Counted from the stretch's first letter, positions 1 to 12,217 are shown. The stretch is 64,000 bases of DNA from Watersipora subatra (GCF_963576615.1 NC_088708.1:3720001-3784000), one strand, 5' to 3'. Made by a program: numbers and translations. Notes: generated from the letters alone by a model not told the origin.

Positions 1-721
1 TTTAATACTCGGGCAATGCCGGGAGGCACAGCTTGTCAATCTATATAATACAATTTTCAGTTCAGTAATCAGGCAGACATGAGCAGATATAATAGGTCAG
101 ATTCTGCTGAAATCTTGATCACTCAATAAATTTTAAAAAACCGCCATTTTTGACTGGCTGAAAGTATTTTAAAAAATTAGCTGAGCTGCACTTTGAACCT
201 GTTCAGTTTGCCAATTACTGTTCAGTTGCAGCAACCAATCAGCGAAGAACAAGTGCAGTTTCATTTTGTCACACAGAACAAGCAAGCATTCACTAATAAC
301 CAATAAGGGTGAAAATATTTGCATGCATAATAGCAATCGGTGGTGTAGATCATTTGCTGTGCTCATTCACAAAGCAAACAGGCAGTCATTAAATTAGTCG
401 AAAGCTAGTAGCAGATTATCTACTAGTTTATGATCAGCTTAGGACTGGCCTGCGCACTGCTGACGCCATTCATTTCTTACTATTTATGGCCATTTATATA
501 CTGTATTTATTACATTATTTATTTACCCTGTTTATTTGAGTACAACACAGACTCGTGTTTAAAGCGCACCCTTAATTTTTGATTGAAAATCAGTACAATA
601 TTTTGTGGTTGTACTCAAATATATACGGTACTCATGTAAAGTACTATTCAACAATGTTTGTCTGTTGGTTCACTTGCGCCTGCGCGGGTGACCTTACCGG
701 TGCTTCTGATCTCACTTGTAG
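1..721. other. Non-coding start of window (intron of anoctamin gene)
   Basis: No open frame here reads like a conserved protein, and I could not find the anoctamin segment that should precede the exon at 722. That exon therefore probably lies before the window, and this stretch is most likely intron. Nothing else is recognised in it. Confidence 0.5.
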
Positions 722-3700
722 TTCTGGTTCATCAACACCTTTATGCTGTTCTTCTACACAGCCTTCTACCAGCAGGATCTTGTTGCTCTCAGGACGGTTT
801 GTGTATAGCTATGTTATGATCATTTGGTAATCATTTGGTAATCATTTGAAATTTTCCTCATTTGTCTGTCTCACTGCATAATCATTGACAATAATAGTAT
901 GGAACATTATATGCATGATGTTGTAAATAGCCATCTTCCAATCCTTACTTACCTGTTACCTGCCTGTGTGCTCAGACTGTGCTGACGGAACTGATAGTGA
1001 CACAAGCAGTTGACCAACTCCAGGAGACTGTACTTCCCTATGTCATGTACAAGTGGAGGAAGCGCAGCCTTGTTACACTCTCTGGCACTGTCTCTAATAG
1101 CGATGGTGTACAGGGCCTTGCATCTGTTCGCCGAAGTGAACGTGAGGCTATCAAGGATCCTTATGAGGTACCAGCCTCTTTTGTTCTTGACAATCTATGT
1201 ACCTCTTGTTTTGTCGCTTGTCTAAATTATTTCATATCAAATGTCTCAGGAACCAAGAGCTTGGACTCGGCGCTATTTGTGATATCTGATAGAATGGCTG
1301 CACTCACACCTAATATTTGTCTAAAATATAAAGACAGCCATTGACAATCTCTAAAACCAAAAAGCTTTTTTCAATTTTATTTGCTTTAGGAGTTGTCCTT
1401 TCAACGTGTATCAACATCATCAATATCGTACATTTTACCTAGTGTTGCAAAGGTTTTTTTACAAGTCAAGTGGGATGGTTGCTCATCACTGCTTCCTTGT
1501 AGTAGCAATTTTCATAGAATACCTTGTCTAAACTTTAAAATGATAAAGTCAAACTTTGCAAGAAGATGCGTCTGCAGATGTGCCTCTAAATGCAGTAGAC
1601 GCTCCTATAAAGTAAATAATCCATTCCAGAAACGTTTACGTTAAAAGGGAATTTACGTTATAAGAACAGTAAAATACATGTAAATTGCCTAATTCGTTCT
1701 AAGATCTTTCCAAACTCACCCCTTTGGCCATACAAAACGGAAAAACTTTACTTGAAGGTTGACTTGCAACAAAATTCACATTACAGTTGTTTGGTACCAA
1801 AAGATTCACCATGTCTTACTCTGCTGTATAGTAGGTGCAAAATATGTGGAAATGTGATTACAAGCTCTTAAAAGCTCAAAAACGAACAGTTACTCGCAGC
1901 TATCACGAAAACGCCGTAGATTGGAATCCTTTTCCAAAACTGCTCAAATGGGACATAATTGAACACGATGGCTTCTGTTTACAATTTCATGCAACCTCAT
2001 TCATCAAAATATTTTCACAAATATATTTCACGCATTCAATAAAACCATGTCAGTTGTCCTTGCGCGTCGGCTGTTTCATCATCACTGTAATGCTGTCACT
2101 TTGAGCACTGATATGTTATAACCAGGGTTGGCCGATTAAAATCAAATGATTTAATTCATCCTAAAACATCATGTTTGATTTTGTTGATATTTTCATGTCA
2201 AATGCTGTGATTTAAATAATCCTAAAATATCATGTTTTATTTTTTTCCTACAGAACTTTCCCATCTCAAAGGCTGACCCCCAAAAAATGTGACTTGTAGA
2301 AGGTCTACTGTGAATATGAACTGTACAACTTGGTCAACGTTAAAATAAAAACAACTTTTAATAAATTAAAGTGATGCAAAGTTGTTTTGTTATGTTGCTA
2401 ATGTTTTCACATGGCACACTTCAACAAAATAAAATAATATTATGTTAGCGGTTATGAAAATAAAGCTGGTAATTTATGTTTTTAAAAAAACTCCGATTTT
2501 AATTTAAAAAATCTGGTTTTTAAAAAAAATCATGATTTTTTTCTAACCCTGCTGAAAACCTACCGTAAAAATTTATTTAATTTTTGAACCTTAGCTCAAA
2601 GGAGTGCATATCATTCTCTGATAAACATGACGAGTCTGTTGTCACTTGTGGTAGTCGAAAAATGCTGCAGAAATTGTTCGCGCTATTTGGCAGGTCACAT
2701 TATCAGATTATGACTAGATGATTAGACCAGGCTGAAACGAAACTGTAAAGTAGCGAGCATCTGTATTTGATACGGGCTTTCCGGTAGAACCCGAAGTGTT
2801 TGCCATAAACTAGTGCTACGAGACGTTTTACATTGAGCCTTTTATTAGCGCGTGTCGACGTGCCAATCAACATCACATGTCAAAACAATAACCAAATGGA
2901 TTAAGTACGTCAGAGAAATAAACTGATTCCAATCCACGGCGGTTTTGTGATGGCAGCAATTAACTGTTGGTTTTTGAGTTTTTAAGAGCTTGTAATCACA
3001 TTTCCACATATTTTGTACCTACAACGCAGCAGAGTAAGACATGGTGAATCTTTTGATATCAAATAACTGTAATGTGAATTTGGTTGCAAGTCAACCTTTA
3101 ACTCTCTTAATTGGTAGGCTGTACCGTAACTTCAGAATTCTTGGTTTGCATCAACAACTTTGTTCTCCTTTTTATGATCAATCTCACTAGTTTTATAGAC
3201 CATGATTGTGGTAAATTTAGAACAAGTTGATAGGGACTGCACATTTTCAACGTTCATTTACAACGATTTGCTTATTTTCCTAAACAGCAAAGTCTATTCT
3301 GGAAAGTAAAGCTAATAACAAATATTTTGTACGTCTACAATAAGGCAAAACAACAAGATCTTTTTACTATAAAAAGCAGTTTTACCTGTTCGTCGTCTAT
3401 CACTGTCTAGGGGGGTCAAGGTTAGGATAAAGATGATTTTCAACGATACTCCAACTCGTGACATTGAGATTGGTAAACTGACGCTGTAACACCTGCACCA
3501 ATCGATCGCTTTTGTATTTATGAACAATTGTGCAGCTATCCTATTCGCCTTTTTGTCGACACATTTAACGATATATTACGATGAAATAGAATGTTGCGAA
3601 AGTTATATATAATACATGTAAATATAACGATAAACGCACGGCGTTTTTTCTTCCGTGAGTGCGGCAAGAAAAACTAACATTCAAATCGATTTTGAAAATT

Positions 3701-6700
3701 TGCCCGACTTGACACTTTACGTTATACGGAATTTTTTATGTAGTAAGAAGCAAAAATTTCACATAAATCTTTTACGTTATCTGGAATTTACGTTATAGGA
3801 ACGTCTACTGTAGTTTCATAAACCTGAATATAGCAGCTCCGTGTTATCAATGCAGCTCTATTAGGCAGAGCAGCTGCATTGCTCTATGCTGACTGTGCAT
3901 TACCAGCGTTTATGCAATAGACTTTAGTGTTTTCCTGTTCACCTGTCTGTTGGATAAGATAGCTTCTGCAGTACATTTGCACCTATGCAATCAATTACTA
4001 TGCCATATACTTACTGTATGTGTAAGTAAGGAGTGAGTTTATAATCTGTTATGGCACTTCTGTTAGTCTCCTGTTTGTCACAATCACACAAGCCGTCATA
4101 TTTGCATCGCTGTTGATAATGTAATCTATATATAAATCTTAGTATTGGTCTGTCGTTGTTCATCTGTCCAGTTATAGCAAAAGTTTCTAGGAACGAGAAA
4201 TGCTTTGTACTGAATTTAAACTCGGTACCTCCAGTTCTGGAGGTCACGAACTTATCAATTAGACTGCATGTAAAACCGCGGAGAGCGATTAATAATAGTG
4301 AAGATATTCATTCCATCAGTTAAAATATTCATAACGATGTTGCGTCACATGTAACGATTACCAGCTGGTCTCACGGCTGAATGCTCTGCGTTGCACGGGT
4401 AATAAAAGCAGCTTATAAACAGTTGCAAATAATGTAGTGTAAAGGCAACATAGTAGATAAGGTAATGTAATGTTTGTAAGCTGTTTTTTTATTACCTGTC
4501 AACACAGGGCATTAATCTAGTATCTAATAAAATGGATGCAAGCATATTCAACCATTAAGTAAATACTTGCATCTTGGAGTTTACTTCTTACCAATGGGTA
4601 GACAACTCTTAAAGAACTCAGAAAAATGTTCATTATTAACACTGCTTCAAGTTGGTTATCGGTATATATTACATATCCTAACACTGTCATGTGTTGGTTA
4701 TCTGTATATATTACATATTTTAACACTATCATGTGTTGATTATCTGTATATATTACATATCCCAACATTGTCATGTGTTGGTTATCTGTATATATTACAT
4801 ATCCTAACACTGTCATGTGTTGGTCATCTGTATATATTACATATCCTAACACTGTCATGTGTTGGTCATCTGTATATATTACATATCCTAACACTGTCAT
4901 GTGTTGGTCATCTGTATATATTACATATCCTAACACTGTCATGTGTTGGTCATCTGTATATATTACATATCCTAACACTATCATGTGTTGGTCATCTGTA
5001 TATATTACACATTCTAACATTGTCATGTGTCGGTCATCTGTATATATTACATATCCTAACATTGTCATGTGTCGGTCATCTGTATATATTACATATCCTA
5101 ACATTGTCATGTGTCGGTCATCTGTATATATTACATATCCTAACATTGTCATGTGTCGGTCATCTGTATATATTACATATCCTAACACCGTCATGTGTTG
5201 TCAACATTGTCATGACTCATGAGTTGGTTATTTTTATATATTAGTTGTTACCAATCTCATGGCACACTCTTATCCACAGATCTGTTCAAGTAGATGCTGT
5301 GATATTATCATGCACTCATCATGAATTATGTTACTGATCTGCTGGTAGTGATTTGCTAGAGTGCAAAAGCAGTCAACATGATGGAAACAGATTATATAAA
5401 ATGTGATTTTAGATTTGTACAGGTCAAGTTGGGAGATTTACATATTATAGTAGAATAATCAGATCAAAGCAATTAGAGCATGCAAATATTAGAGACAGTA
5501 GGCGTGGGTGGAGATGAGGGCAAAAATGAATTGTTCTGTGCTTGGTTGGAAGTAAATTACAGTAGATGCATAACTTTTAGCTCAATCTATTTTATCAGTT
5601 TCTCTCTAGAGTTACCCCTTTAATGTGATCCGGCATGTTGTGTGAGCTTCTACCACTGTGAAAGCGTACAAATGCATGCCTAAGCCTTGAATACACTAGA
5701 CCACTTATAGTTAGTTATGCTACGTCTATTAGTATGAATAGTGCATGCCCTTGTCGTATCCCTCAGCTCTACTGCGTCTATTGGTATGAATAGTGCATGC
5801 CCTTGTCGTATCTCTCAGCTCTACCGCTCCCACTGCTGCAGGGCACCTTTGATGATTTTTTGGAGCTCTTCATACAGTATGGCTATGTTACGCTTTTCTC
5901 CTGCGTTTCTCCACTCGCTGCCCTCCTCTCTCTCATCAACAACCACATAGAGCTGCGCACAGATGCTGTTAAGCTTTGTAGGATTCACCAGAGGCCATTC
6001 GCTAAGCCTGCCGCAGGTCTGTTACCAAAAGCTAAATAATGAGAAATCAGTGTTGAAATAGGTTTTTGTGGTCACATGAAATCATGCTTGTGTGAAGACT
6101 CTTTGTGTAGAAGGAATACCAGACAATGAAGCCTGTTGCATTGCCTACTTTAGTTCATTGTTGTGTGTATCTGCTCTAGGCCACCTGCAGTCTACTGACA
6201 AACTTGCATAGCTTACCTATTCCATACTTGTGCAGGTGCTTGTGTCACAGGTAGGCCTTCTTCTTTCTTTAGGAATAGGTGCTTGGGAGACTGTGTTTGA
6301 GACCATGAGCTATATAGCCATCATCACTAACAGCGCTATCATAGGTCTCTGTATATACAAACAGAAGGCCTTCTTACCAGATATCAGTGGCTTCTACCTC
6401 CTTCTCTTTGTCATGGCTCTCGAGGTAATTACCTACTCAACATTTGCTGTGTTATCAGTTTTCGTTACTATTAACCCAAGTCCAAGATTGCTTGAATTAA
6501 GAGGCCATCAACTCTTTCAGTTTCTCACGGCATTTAGAAAGAAAAATTTAAAGAAGACCAAAGTATTGGCGAGGGAACAAGCTTGATGTTTAGTGTACCT
6601 TTAGTTTGTATTTCAGGCTGTTTCCGTGTAGGCAGCATATATACATATTCTGCGTAATGGACCGGTGGTAATTATTTGGTATCAGCTCGTCAGAATAATA

Positions 6701-7369
6701 GATCAAGTTATTCAACGGTTGACTAAATATATAACAGTTTTATGCGTTCCATCCCTGGCTGCTGTCTATCAGCTACGCTGAACACGTTATTACATGTAGA
6801 ATTCTGTGATTTATATGAACATGTCACTACCACACGCAGACTCGTGTTACTCGATGTGCAGCCACAACATTTCAAAAAGAGATCATTGGTTGACGCAAGT
6901 CTGAAGGAGTAGTAGTGTGGTTGGCTTGTTGGTTGCTACGCCTTTTTGATGTGTCTAATCACCAGTATGAAATGCGTAATAGTAATACCCCTCCCCCTGC
7001 TTTGTTTTTGATTCATCTACTTTGCATATTGATTATGTCTGTGGGTGCGCAAATCTACCTATATTTCAACTATTGCAGCATCTTCTTATCATAATCCGAA
7101 CAATAATCGCGCGTGTCATACCTGATGCTCCTAAATGGGTACAAATAGCTGCTGCAAGAGATGCCTATAGGCTCAAAACCAAGTTCCTAGCTTTGCAGGT
7201 GAGCGCTAAAGGGTTTCTAATTCAAAGGACTGACTCTTTTTATATGGCCATCAAGTGTTCGACCACTTCGCATCAAATAATTTACATTTTAATAAGAAAT
7301 TGTGAATTGGTGCATTCCTATTTCCTTTGCTATCTTTAGGAAGAACTTGTGAAGAACAAAAAAGAATAG
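722..7369 (+). CDS. Anoctamin / TMEM16 family protein, 3' part (ANO10/ANO8-like)
   Basis: Six 3' coding exons: 722-796, 976-1167, 5842-6016, 6273-6424, 7079-7198 and 7340-7369 (stop TAG). All have AG acceptors and GT donors, and phases agree throughout (0,0,1,0,0), giving 247 residues. Anoctamins are multi-pass membrane proteins acting as Ca2+-dependent lipid scramblases or chloride channels; ANO10/ANO8 types are largely intracellular. Exon 1 encodes a FYTAFYQQD-like helix. Exon 3 begins GTFDDFLELF and holds NNHIELRTDAVK, which matches the family's conserved NNxxExRxDAxK. The acidic residues of these two helices correspond to known Ca2+ ligands in characterised members, so ion binding may be kept. 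Exon 4 has WETVFETMS and exon 5 HLLIIIRTIIARVIPDAP, typical of the last helices. WxxxFETMS favours ANO10 over ANO8. The protein ends soon after the last helix (EELVKNKKE). The 5' exons are outside the window. The exon 2-3 intron is 4.7 kb and full of repeats. Confidence 0.88.
1752..3101. mobile_element. Foldback element with ~170-190 bp inverted repeats (AGGTTGACTTGCAAC family)
   Basis: The left arm (1752 to about 1940) and right arm (about 2930-3101) are inverted copies of each other. Both carry TTGACTTGCAAC, ATTCACCATGTCTTACTC and the motif GTGGAAATGTGATTACAAG. Single-arm copies lie at 57625-57835 and 58801-58960, so this is a dispersed family. No coding capacity is seen; the frame at 1835-2104 simply reads through the arm. 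It sits inside the pogo-like element. Confidence 0.75.
2123..2551. mobile_element. Possible hAT-like MITE inside the foldback element
   Basis: The stretch starts CAGGGTTGG and ends CTAACCCTG, an inverted pair, with subterminal AT-rich repeats (AAAATCA / TGATTTT). CAGGGTTGG termini are common in hAT-type MITEs. The 8-bp flanks do not match, so the target duplication is absent or decayed. Assignment is tentative. Confidence 0.4.
4651..5200. repeat. 42-bp minisatellite in the anoctamin intron
   Basis: About 13 copies of a 42-bp unit containing GGTCATCTGTATATATTACA and CCTAACACTGTCATGTGTT. Because 42 is divisible by 3 and the unit lacks stops in several frames, frames of about 225 codons stay open on both strands. 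These are artefacts of the repeat rather than genes. Confidence 0.95.
5719..5825. repeat. Tandem duplication of ~53 bp next to an anoctamin acceptor
   Basis: Two nearly identical copies containing TATGAATAGTGCATGCCC and CTCAGCTCTAC lie immediately upstream of the acceptor at 5841/5842. The second copy supplies sequence close to the branch-point region. Confidence 0.85.
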
Positions 7370-7559
7370 AAAGAAACATGGAGTTTGTAACATTAACCTA
7401 TGAGCTTCTTGTGACTCACTCTTTAAAAGTACTCTCTTCCTGAATGCTGGATACGCCCAGGTTTATCACCATTCCTATTCTAATAGCTGTTCCATGTTTT
7501 TATAACCAAGGCAGTAGTTGGTAAGTCAGAGATGCTCAAATATTCTGGTCAATTTTGAA

Positions 7560-7565
7560 TTTATT
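7560..7565 (-). terminator. Candidate polyadenylation signal (AATAAA) of the 7718-9721 gene
   Basis: AATAAA on the minus strand, about 150 bp past the stop of the glycosyltransferase-like gene. Position is plausible; no transcript evidence. Confidence 0.45.
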
Positions 7566-7711
7566 TTTTGTTATTTTTAAAGAAACTCCATATCATCGAA
7601 ATGTAGTATTTCAGTGCATTGTTGTAGTTCAGGCTGCAAAGTATTTTTAAACATTTCATCACATTGCGTCGCCAACCATGCAATCTGTATTTTGACAAGG
7701 TATAGAAGATA

Positions 7712-7717
7712 AATAAA
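7712..7717 (+). terminator. Candidate polyadenylation signal (AATAAA) of the anoctamin gene
   Basis: First plus-strand AATAAA noted after the anoctamin stop (7369). It abuts the stop codon of the convergent gene on the other strand, so if used the two transcripts overlap tail to tail. Confidence 0.4.
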
Positions 7718-9721
7718 TTATTGTGCAAAGAATTGATTTTTAGTTAATTTTGAAGCAAACTCTTTTGTACTTCTGTGTAATGTTCCAAGTGGTGGTCCAC
7801 GCATGTTTACTGGCTTCTCCTCATCATGTCCAATGACTTCTGACATGAGACGTTTGATGCCTCGCACTCTGATCAGTACACTGCTGTAGTCATTGATGTG
7901 TCCACCGATGACTAGGGAGTCACCATCTTCTTGTATGATGCTAACAGGAAAGAAGAATGGATCTTTTATGTAGTTGTACCGAACTATAGGCACATCATTC
8001 ATCGGTGTCTCATTTATTTGGAGCGGGCCACTCACATACACAACCCTCGGTACAGGGTGTGCCCGATATATTATTATATTAATCGTATAAATCCTGTCAT
8101 TGGATGGGTTTTTGAAGAGAGTTGTGTGCCCTATGGAATAATAGTAAGGGTACTTATAGAGTATCCAAGGAGTGCCCCCTCTCAGTGAATCTTTGCCCTG
8201 AACAAACCTATAGCCTTTGGGACCTTCAAAGTGACTGAAATAACAGGAAAAGTTTTTGGTACAAGAAAGTACTCTCAGTGGGTCTAGGTTATAGACCATG
8301 TGGAGTTGTCCTCTCTCCATGTATGGTGTCCAGTGTTTGTCTCTTGGCATCCTGTCTGGCTCTACTGTCTTCATTATAGGGGAACCGCCTTTAATGCTCG
8401 GCATGATTGTTTTATGGCGTAAATAGTCCCACACGAAGGTGCCATCCAAAGCTTTTCCATTTTTTAGGTAAACCCCGGTGTTAAATGATACAAAGACATT
8501 GGTGTCATCTACTTGGAATAACCTGGGCTCAATAGGTCCATCTCCAACGGTCCACTGGCGTGGTGTGGGTATACCTAATATACTTCCTGGGGTTATGGGC
8601 TTCATATATTTGTTGAATTTCTGGGTATATAAAAAGTTGTCGTTGAAATCATTTGGTGGACGTTTGGCGCCTTCATCTGTGTATTTCTCTTTCTCCAGCC
8701 AGATTCTCATCACGCAGATGAGCTCGCCTCGGTACCACATGAGAGCTGGGCTGTATAATCAAAATAAAATCATTAAGTTGACACGTTGATTGTAATCAGC
8801 CATATATATTGCCTGGTTGGCAATCGCCAACTGGGCAGGGAAAATGTCTATCAAATACAATGATCTACATCATCTATGGACAATGCTTTGCTATTATCCC
8901 ATCTAAGTACCACAGTTATTCACCCTAAACTCTGGTTACTATCACTGGGGAAGCACCTTACCAACTACACAGGAGATCTTGCTTAGTTATCTCTCAGCGT
9001 AGCAGTAGTTTCGCTTTGACCACTTTCTGCACTAACGCTCTAGGCTATTCGTTGTCAAAGTAAAAATTATATTATAGCTGTATTTTATGTTACAGATGTA
9101 TTTAGGCAAGATACAGTCGGAGGGTAAAACTTTTTGACTGTCTCTAAGATGCCACCATTTGCTAAGATTTAGTTAAAACATAGGAGTCTGGTAACCCATC
9201 TGCTAGGCCCTCTACCCAATTTTAACACCGTCGCTAAGTATCATACATCTGCTGAAGCATCCATTTACCTTGTGGCATTTTCACTTACTTGTTGGCAGTA
9301 CTACCCTGCTGCCAGCATGACCCTCTACTAGCACTATCACCCACCTGTTAGCATAGACGCGCTGTTCATGCCGTGGCTCCAACATAATCTCCTTGAATCT
9401 GTTTTCTGTATAAGGGGAGAATGAGTGGATAAGAGAGGAACTTAATGTATGGTTGTAAAGTTGTTCCACACCACTCATGTTAAACCTATGTCCTTCAACG
9501 GTAAAGTTATTATGGTATAACTCCTTTGCATATATGTGCAAATCTGGGACATCAAGCTTGCTTTGTGATGCTAAACCAGCTGGGCGCTTCTTTCCTGGCA
9601 CAAATCTTGCCTGCACAGATGCTTGCGGAGGTTTCTGTACGAGAGTATATATCATAAAGAAGGAGAATGCTGCCAACAGCACCACTTGAGTCTGCCTGCT
9701 TCTCAATAACTTCATACGCAT
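7718..9721 (-). CDS. Type II membrane GH130/GT108-like beta-propeller protein (paralog 1)
   Basis: Two coding exons on the minus strand: 9345-9721 (ATG at 9721) and 7718-8750. They join in phase across a GT-AG intron (donor AACAG|GTGGGT, acceptor TTATACAG|C) to give 469 residues. Residues ~12-28 form one hydrophobic signal anchor after a short basic start, as in Golgi type II enzymes; several N-glycosylation sequons follow. The body carries DGPIEPRLF (about 196-204), PRDKHWTPY (261-269), RGGTP (316-320), IGHTT (332-336) and GGHINDYS (408-415). This series resembles the GxEDPR, KNWxP and GGTP signatures of the five-bladed propeller enzymes GH130 (mannoside phosphorylases) and GT108 (beta-1,2-mannosyltransferases). 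A glycan-modifying role in the secretory pathway is thus inferred, not shown; E stands where GH130 usually has D. A paralog lies at 16474-19288. The ATG follows a GCAG, so a 5' UTR intron is possible. Confidence 0.82.
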
Positions 9722-10070
9722 CCTGCAACATAGTTTAATATTAATAATTGCGGACTACAATATCCAAGTTAATGAAGAGAAATGCAACAGCTGCGATAGC
9801 ATTTAGGGAGAATCTTTAATTTCAACATATTTAGCTAGAATTTCTGAGTAGAGTTGTCATATAATAATACACTGGATGCAGTTGAACATTGTTGGCGACA
9901 GATGATGAGGTAACGTCAGAGCTAATCACAGTGACAGTAAAAATAGTAAACACTATTATCAAGGGCTTCGGGCAATCATCTTCTACACGCTTATTTAAAC
10001 AAAGCTCCAGCTCATCAAATGATTCACGTCTAGTCTGGAATCTCACAGCTTGTCCACAAACAACGTTTGT

Positions 10071-10220
10071 ATTGTACCATAGTGACCTGTCTTTACTATT
10101 GTCTTTACCTGCCTTTACAGATTGTCACAAGTAATAGATATATCTCTTACTTGTGCCTCTTATTAGGCAATTATGACAGCAACCATACTTCTGGTAAAGA
10201 CAGGTCACTGATGGTACAAT
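10071..10220. repeat. Inverted repeat, 26-bp arms, with inner palindrome
   Basis: Arm 10071-10096 pairs with 10194-10220: GTAAAGACAGGTCACT and TGGTACAAT are identical apart from one inserted base. Inside, 10126-10155 is itself a 30-bp near-perfect palindrome (CACAAGTAATAGATA and its inverse, 14 of 15 pairs). It may be a small MITE or a cruciform-forming element. Confidence 0.85.
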
Positions 10221-10237
10221 ATTGATATCGCAGTAAG

Positions 10238-10289
10238 ACCAGGTGTTGCAAGTAAGAGATACATGTATCTTTTACTCGTGACACCTGGT
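10238..10289. repeat. 52-bp near-perfect palindrome
   Basis: ACCAGGTGT ... AGATACA|TGTATCT ... ACACCTGGT, 22 of 26 positions paired, no loop. Its arm shares CAAGTAAGAGATA with the palindrome at 10126-10155, so the two are probably related copies. Confidence 0.9.
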
Positions 10290-12217
10290 TCAGCGTACCG
10301 ACCCCCACGTAATAGCTCTCTAGATTATGGGCATTTTAACAGTAAGCTGAGAATTTCAATTGTGGTGCTTGGTTCAGCCTCATTATTACTGATGACACCA
10401 TTACATTACCCGTGTCACTCTTGACTTTGTTATCTCTAGCACAAGCGTAAAATATGAAAGTCACCCAACATACCTACATGTAGCAAGCTGAAGCCAAGCC
10501 TGATGAAACCTTATAATAATAACTGTAATGATATAAGAAAGTGCATTATTACCTGACTTCTAAACCAGACTTTCTCCTCTATCTTCTACATAACCAGTCT
10601 TTGAAGGCTAGACCAGCTCTCTGACTCACACGTACTAGCTACTTGCTATTACTAGTGACGCGTGTCGTTTCGGTCGACTTCCAGCACTGAATAGAATGTA
10701 TTTGAATACGAACAATTGGAAGCCAACATTCAACATGAGGAGCCGAAGGATAAAGCTAGGATGTTATTGGTGTGGTGACATCTGCATTAGTTTGTCGTCT
10801 TTTAATGTCCTCTACACCCTTCCAGATGTCATCTTATACTCTAATCAATTCTAAATGTATCAAAGATTGTCAGATAAATTATAGGACCATCTCTGCTTCT
10901 CTAGCAGACTCTACACAAACAGAAATGATCTCGATCTGCATGTATATGGGCGCAACATTTTTGTACTTGTGGTGATAATCATAGGAAAACAAAAACAGCC
11001 ACAATACTTGTTTCATATAAAAAAATGATTTGAAATCATTTTAGCAATATACATAGTATCTGTGAGTTATTGAATATAAGTTTCTCATATTCACTTGACG
11101 ATGATGAACTGAGAATGAACTAACTGGCTGTTTGGAGGTTAGTTTAGAGTTACTGAAAGTTTAGAGGCACTGGAATTTATGTTGGAGTACAGTCATTTAG
11201 CACGAGCATGTTTATTGTTACTTTATCTGCATTTTTAGATAAAATAGTAACTCGTATCAAACTCGTAGCTCGTATCAACTAATCAAGTCAAGCTAAGGCA
11301 CGTTTGAGTTTGATTTTTTGAGAAACTCTGTATGAAGCATGGTTATATAGCTAACACAGTAGCAAAGAGATTATCATATTAGCCTTACGCCAAGCAGATG
11401 TTGCCAGTGCAATGAATTCAGTAGATGCCTTTATGTAGATCATGTACCAAACAGCAAGTTAAAGATAAGTACACAGTTTGATCAGCATGCTTCATCTGTT
11501 TATACTTCTGTATATAATATTTAGTATACACTTTCATGTTTATAGTTATGGGTATATAGTTTTGTATATATAGCTACATGTATACAGCTACACTATCAAA
11601 TATATATATTTTTTATTTATAACAATATAGTTATAGCTACATAATTATAGCATGTATTTGTTGCAACATTTGTGTCGCAACATGTCTATTGCTACATATG
11701 TATAGTCATGTGTACACTGTTACATGTACATTTATACAGTAGCTTACATGTAGTTGTAGGTTGTATGGCCATGTGTTTTACACCCACATTCAGTCTACAA
11801 AAAAACTAAACATGGTTCCTCTAAAGGCTACTTCCCACAACACCCTGAACACAAAATTATAAAGTTGTAACAAGGGCTGCGATTAAATGCAAACGCATGT
11901 TATCCATAGCCCCTCCCATCTTCATAACTGTAATGTACAATGTAGATCTTATGCTAAGGCATGGATTACCATTAACAGCTTCATCAACTGCAGTAGCCCA
12001 AGGCCTGTTACATAATGGTCATTGCATAGACTAGTGCATGGTTTATGGGTCATCCTTGCTAATAGAGGTGCCTTGCTTCACAAACCACATAGTAGCAGAT
12101 AGCTTGCCTACCATTTAAAACAGAAATACAGCGCTGCTTTGATGACACCGTCTTCCTTTTCTCTGTCATTAGATTATGCTGCAGTTTTTGGCTACTAACT
12201 GTTTACCATTCTATGTA

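Larger units (their letters stand above)
1593..3810. mobile_element. Pogo/Tc1-mariner-like non-autonomous element, interrupted by a second element
   Basis: The left end reads CAGTAGACGCTCCTATAA and the right end is its inverse (TTATAGGAACGTCTACTG), followed by TA. Both ends continue with ACGTTATA-type repeats. The left arm (to about 1745) and the right part (from about 3110) match, in inverse orientation, the two halves of the element at 43015-43920. This copy was therefore split by the insertion at about 1752-3101. A CAGT terminus with TA flanks is typical of Tc1/mariner/pogo-type elements. No transposase frame is visible. It lies in the anoctamin intron. Confidence 0.7.

Noticed and set aside
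4517-5244. Two 225-codon and one 149-codon open frames overlapping on opposite strands
   Set aside because: They are the 42-bp minisatellite translated; period divisible by three keeps frames open. No start context, splice sites or non-repeat domain.
8478-8789. Plus-strand frames over the 7718-8750 exon
   Set aside because: Antisense shadows of a well-supported coding exon.
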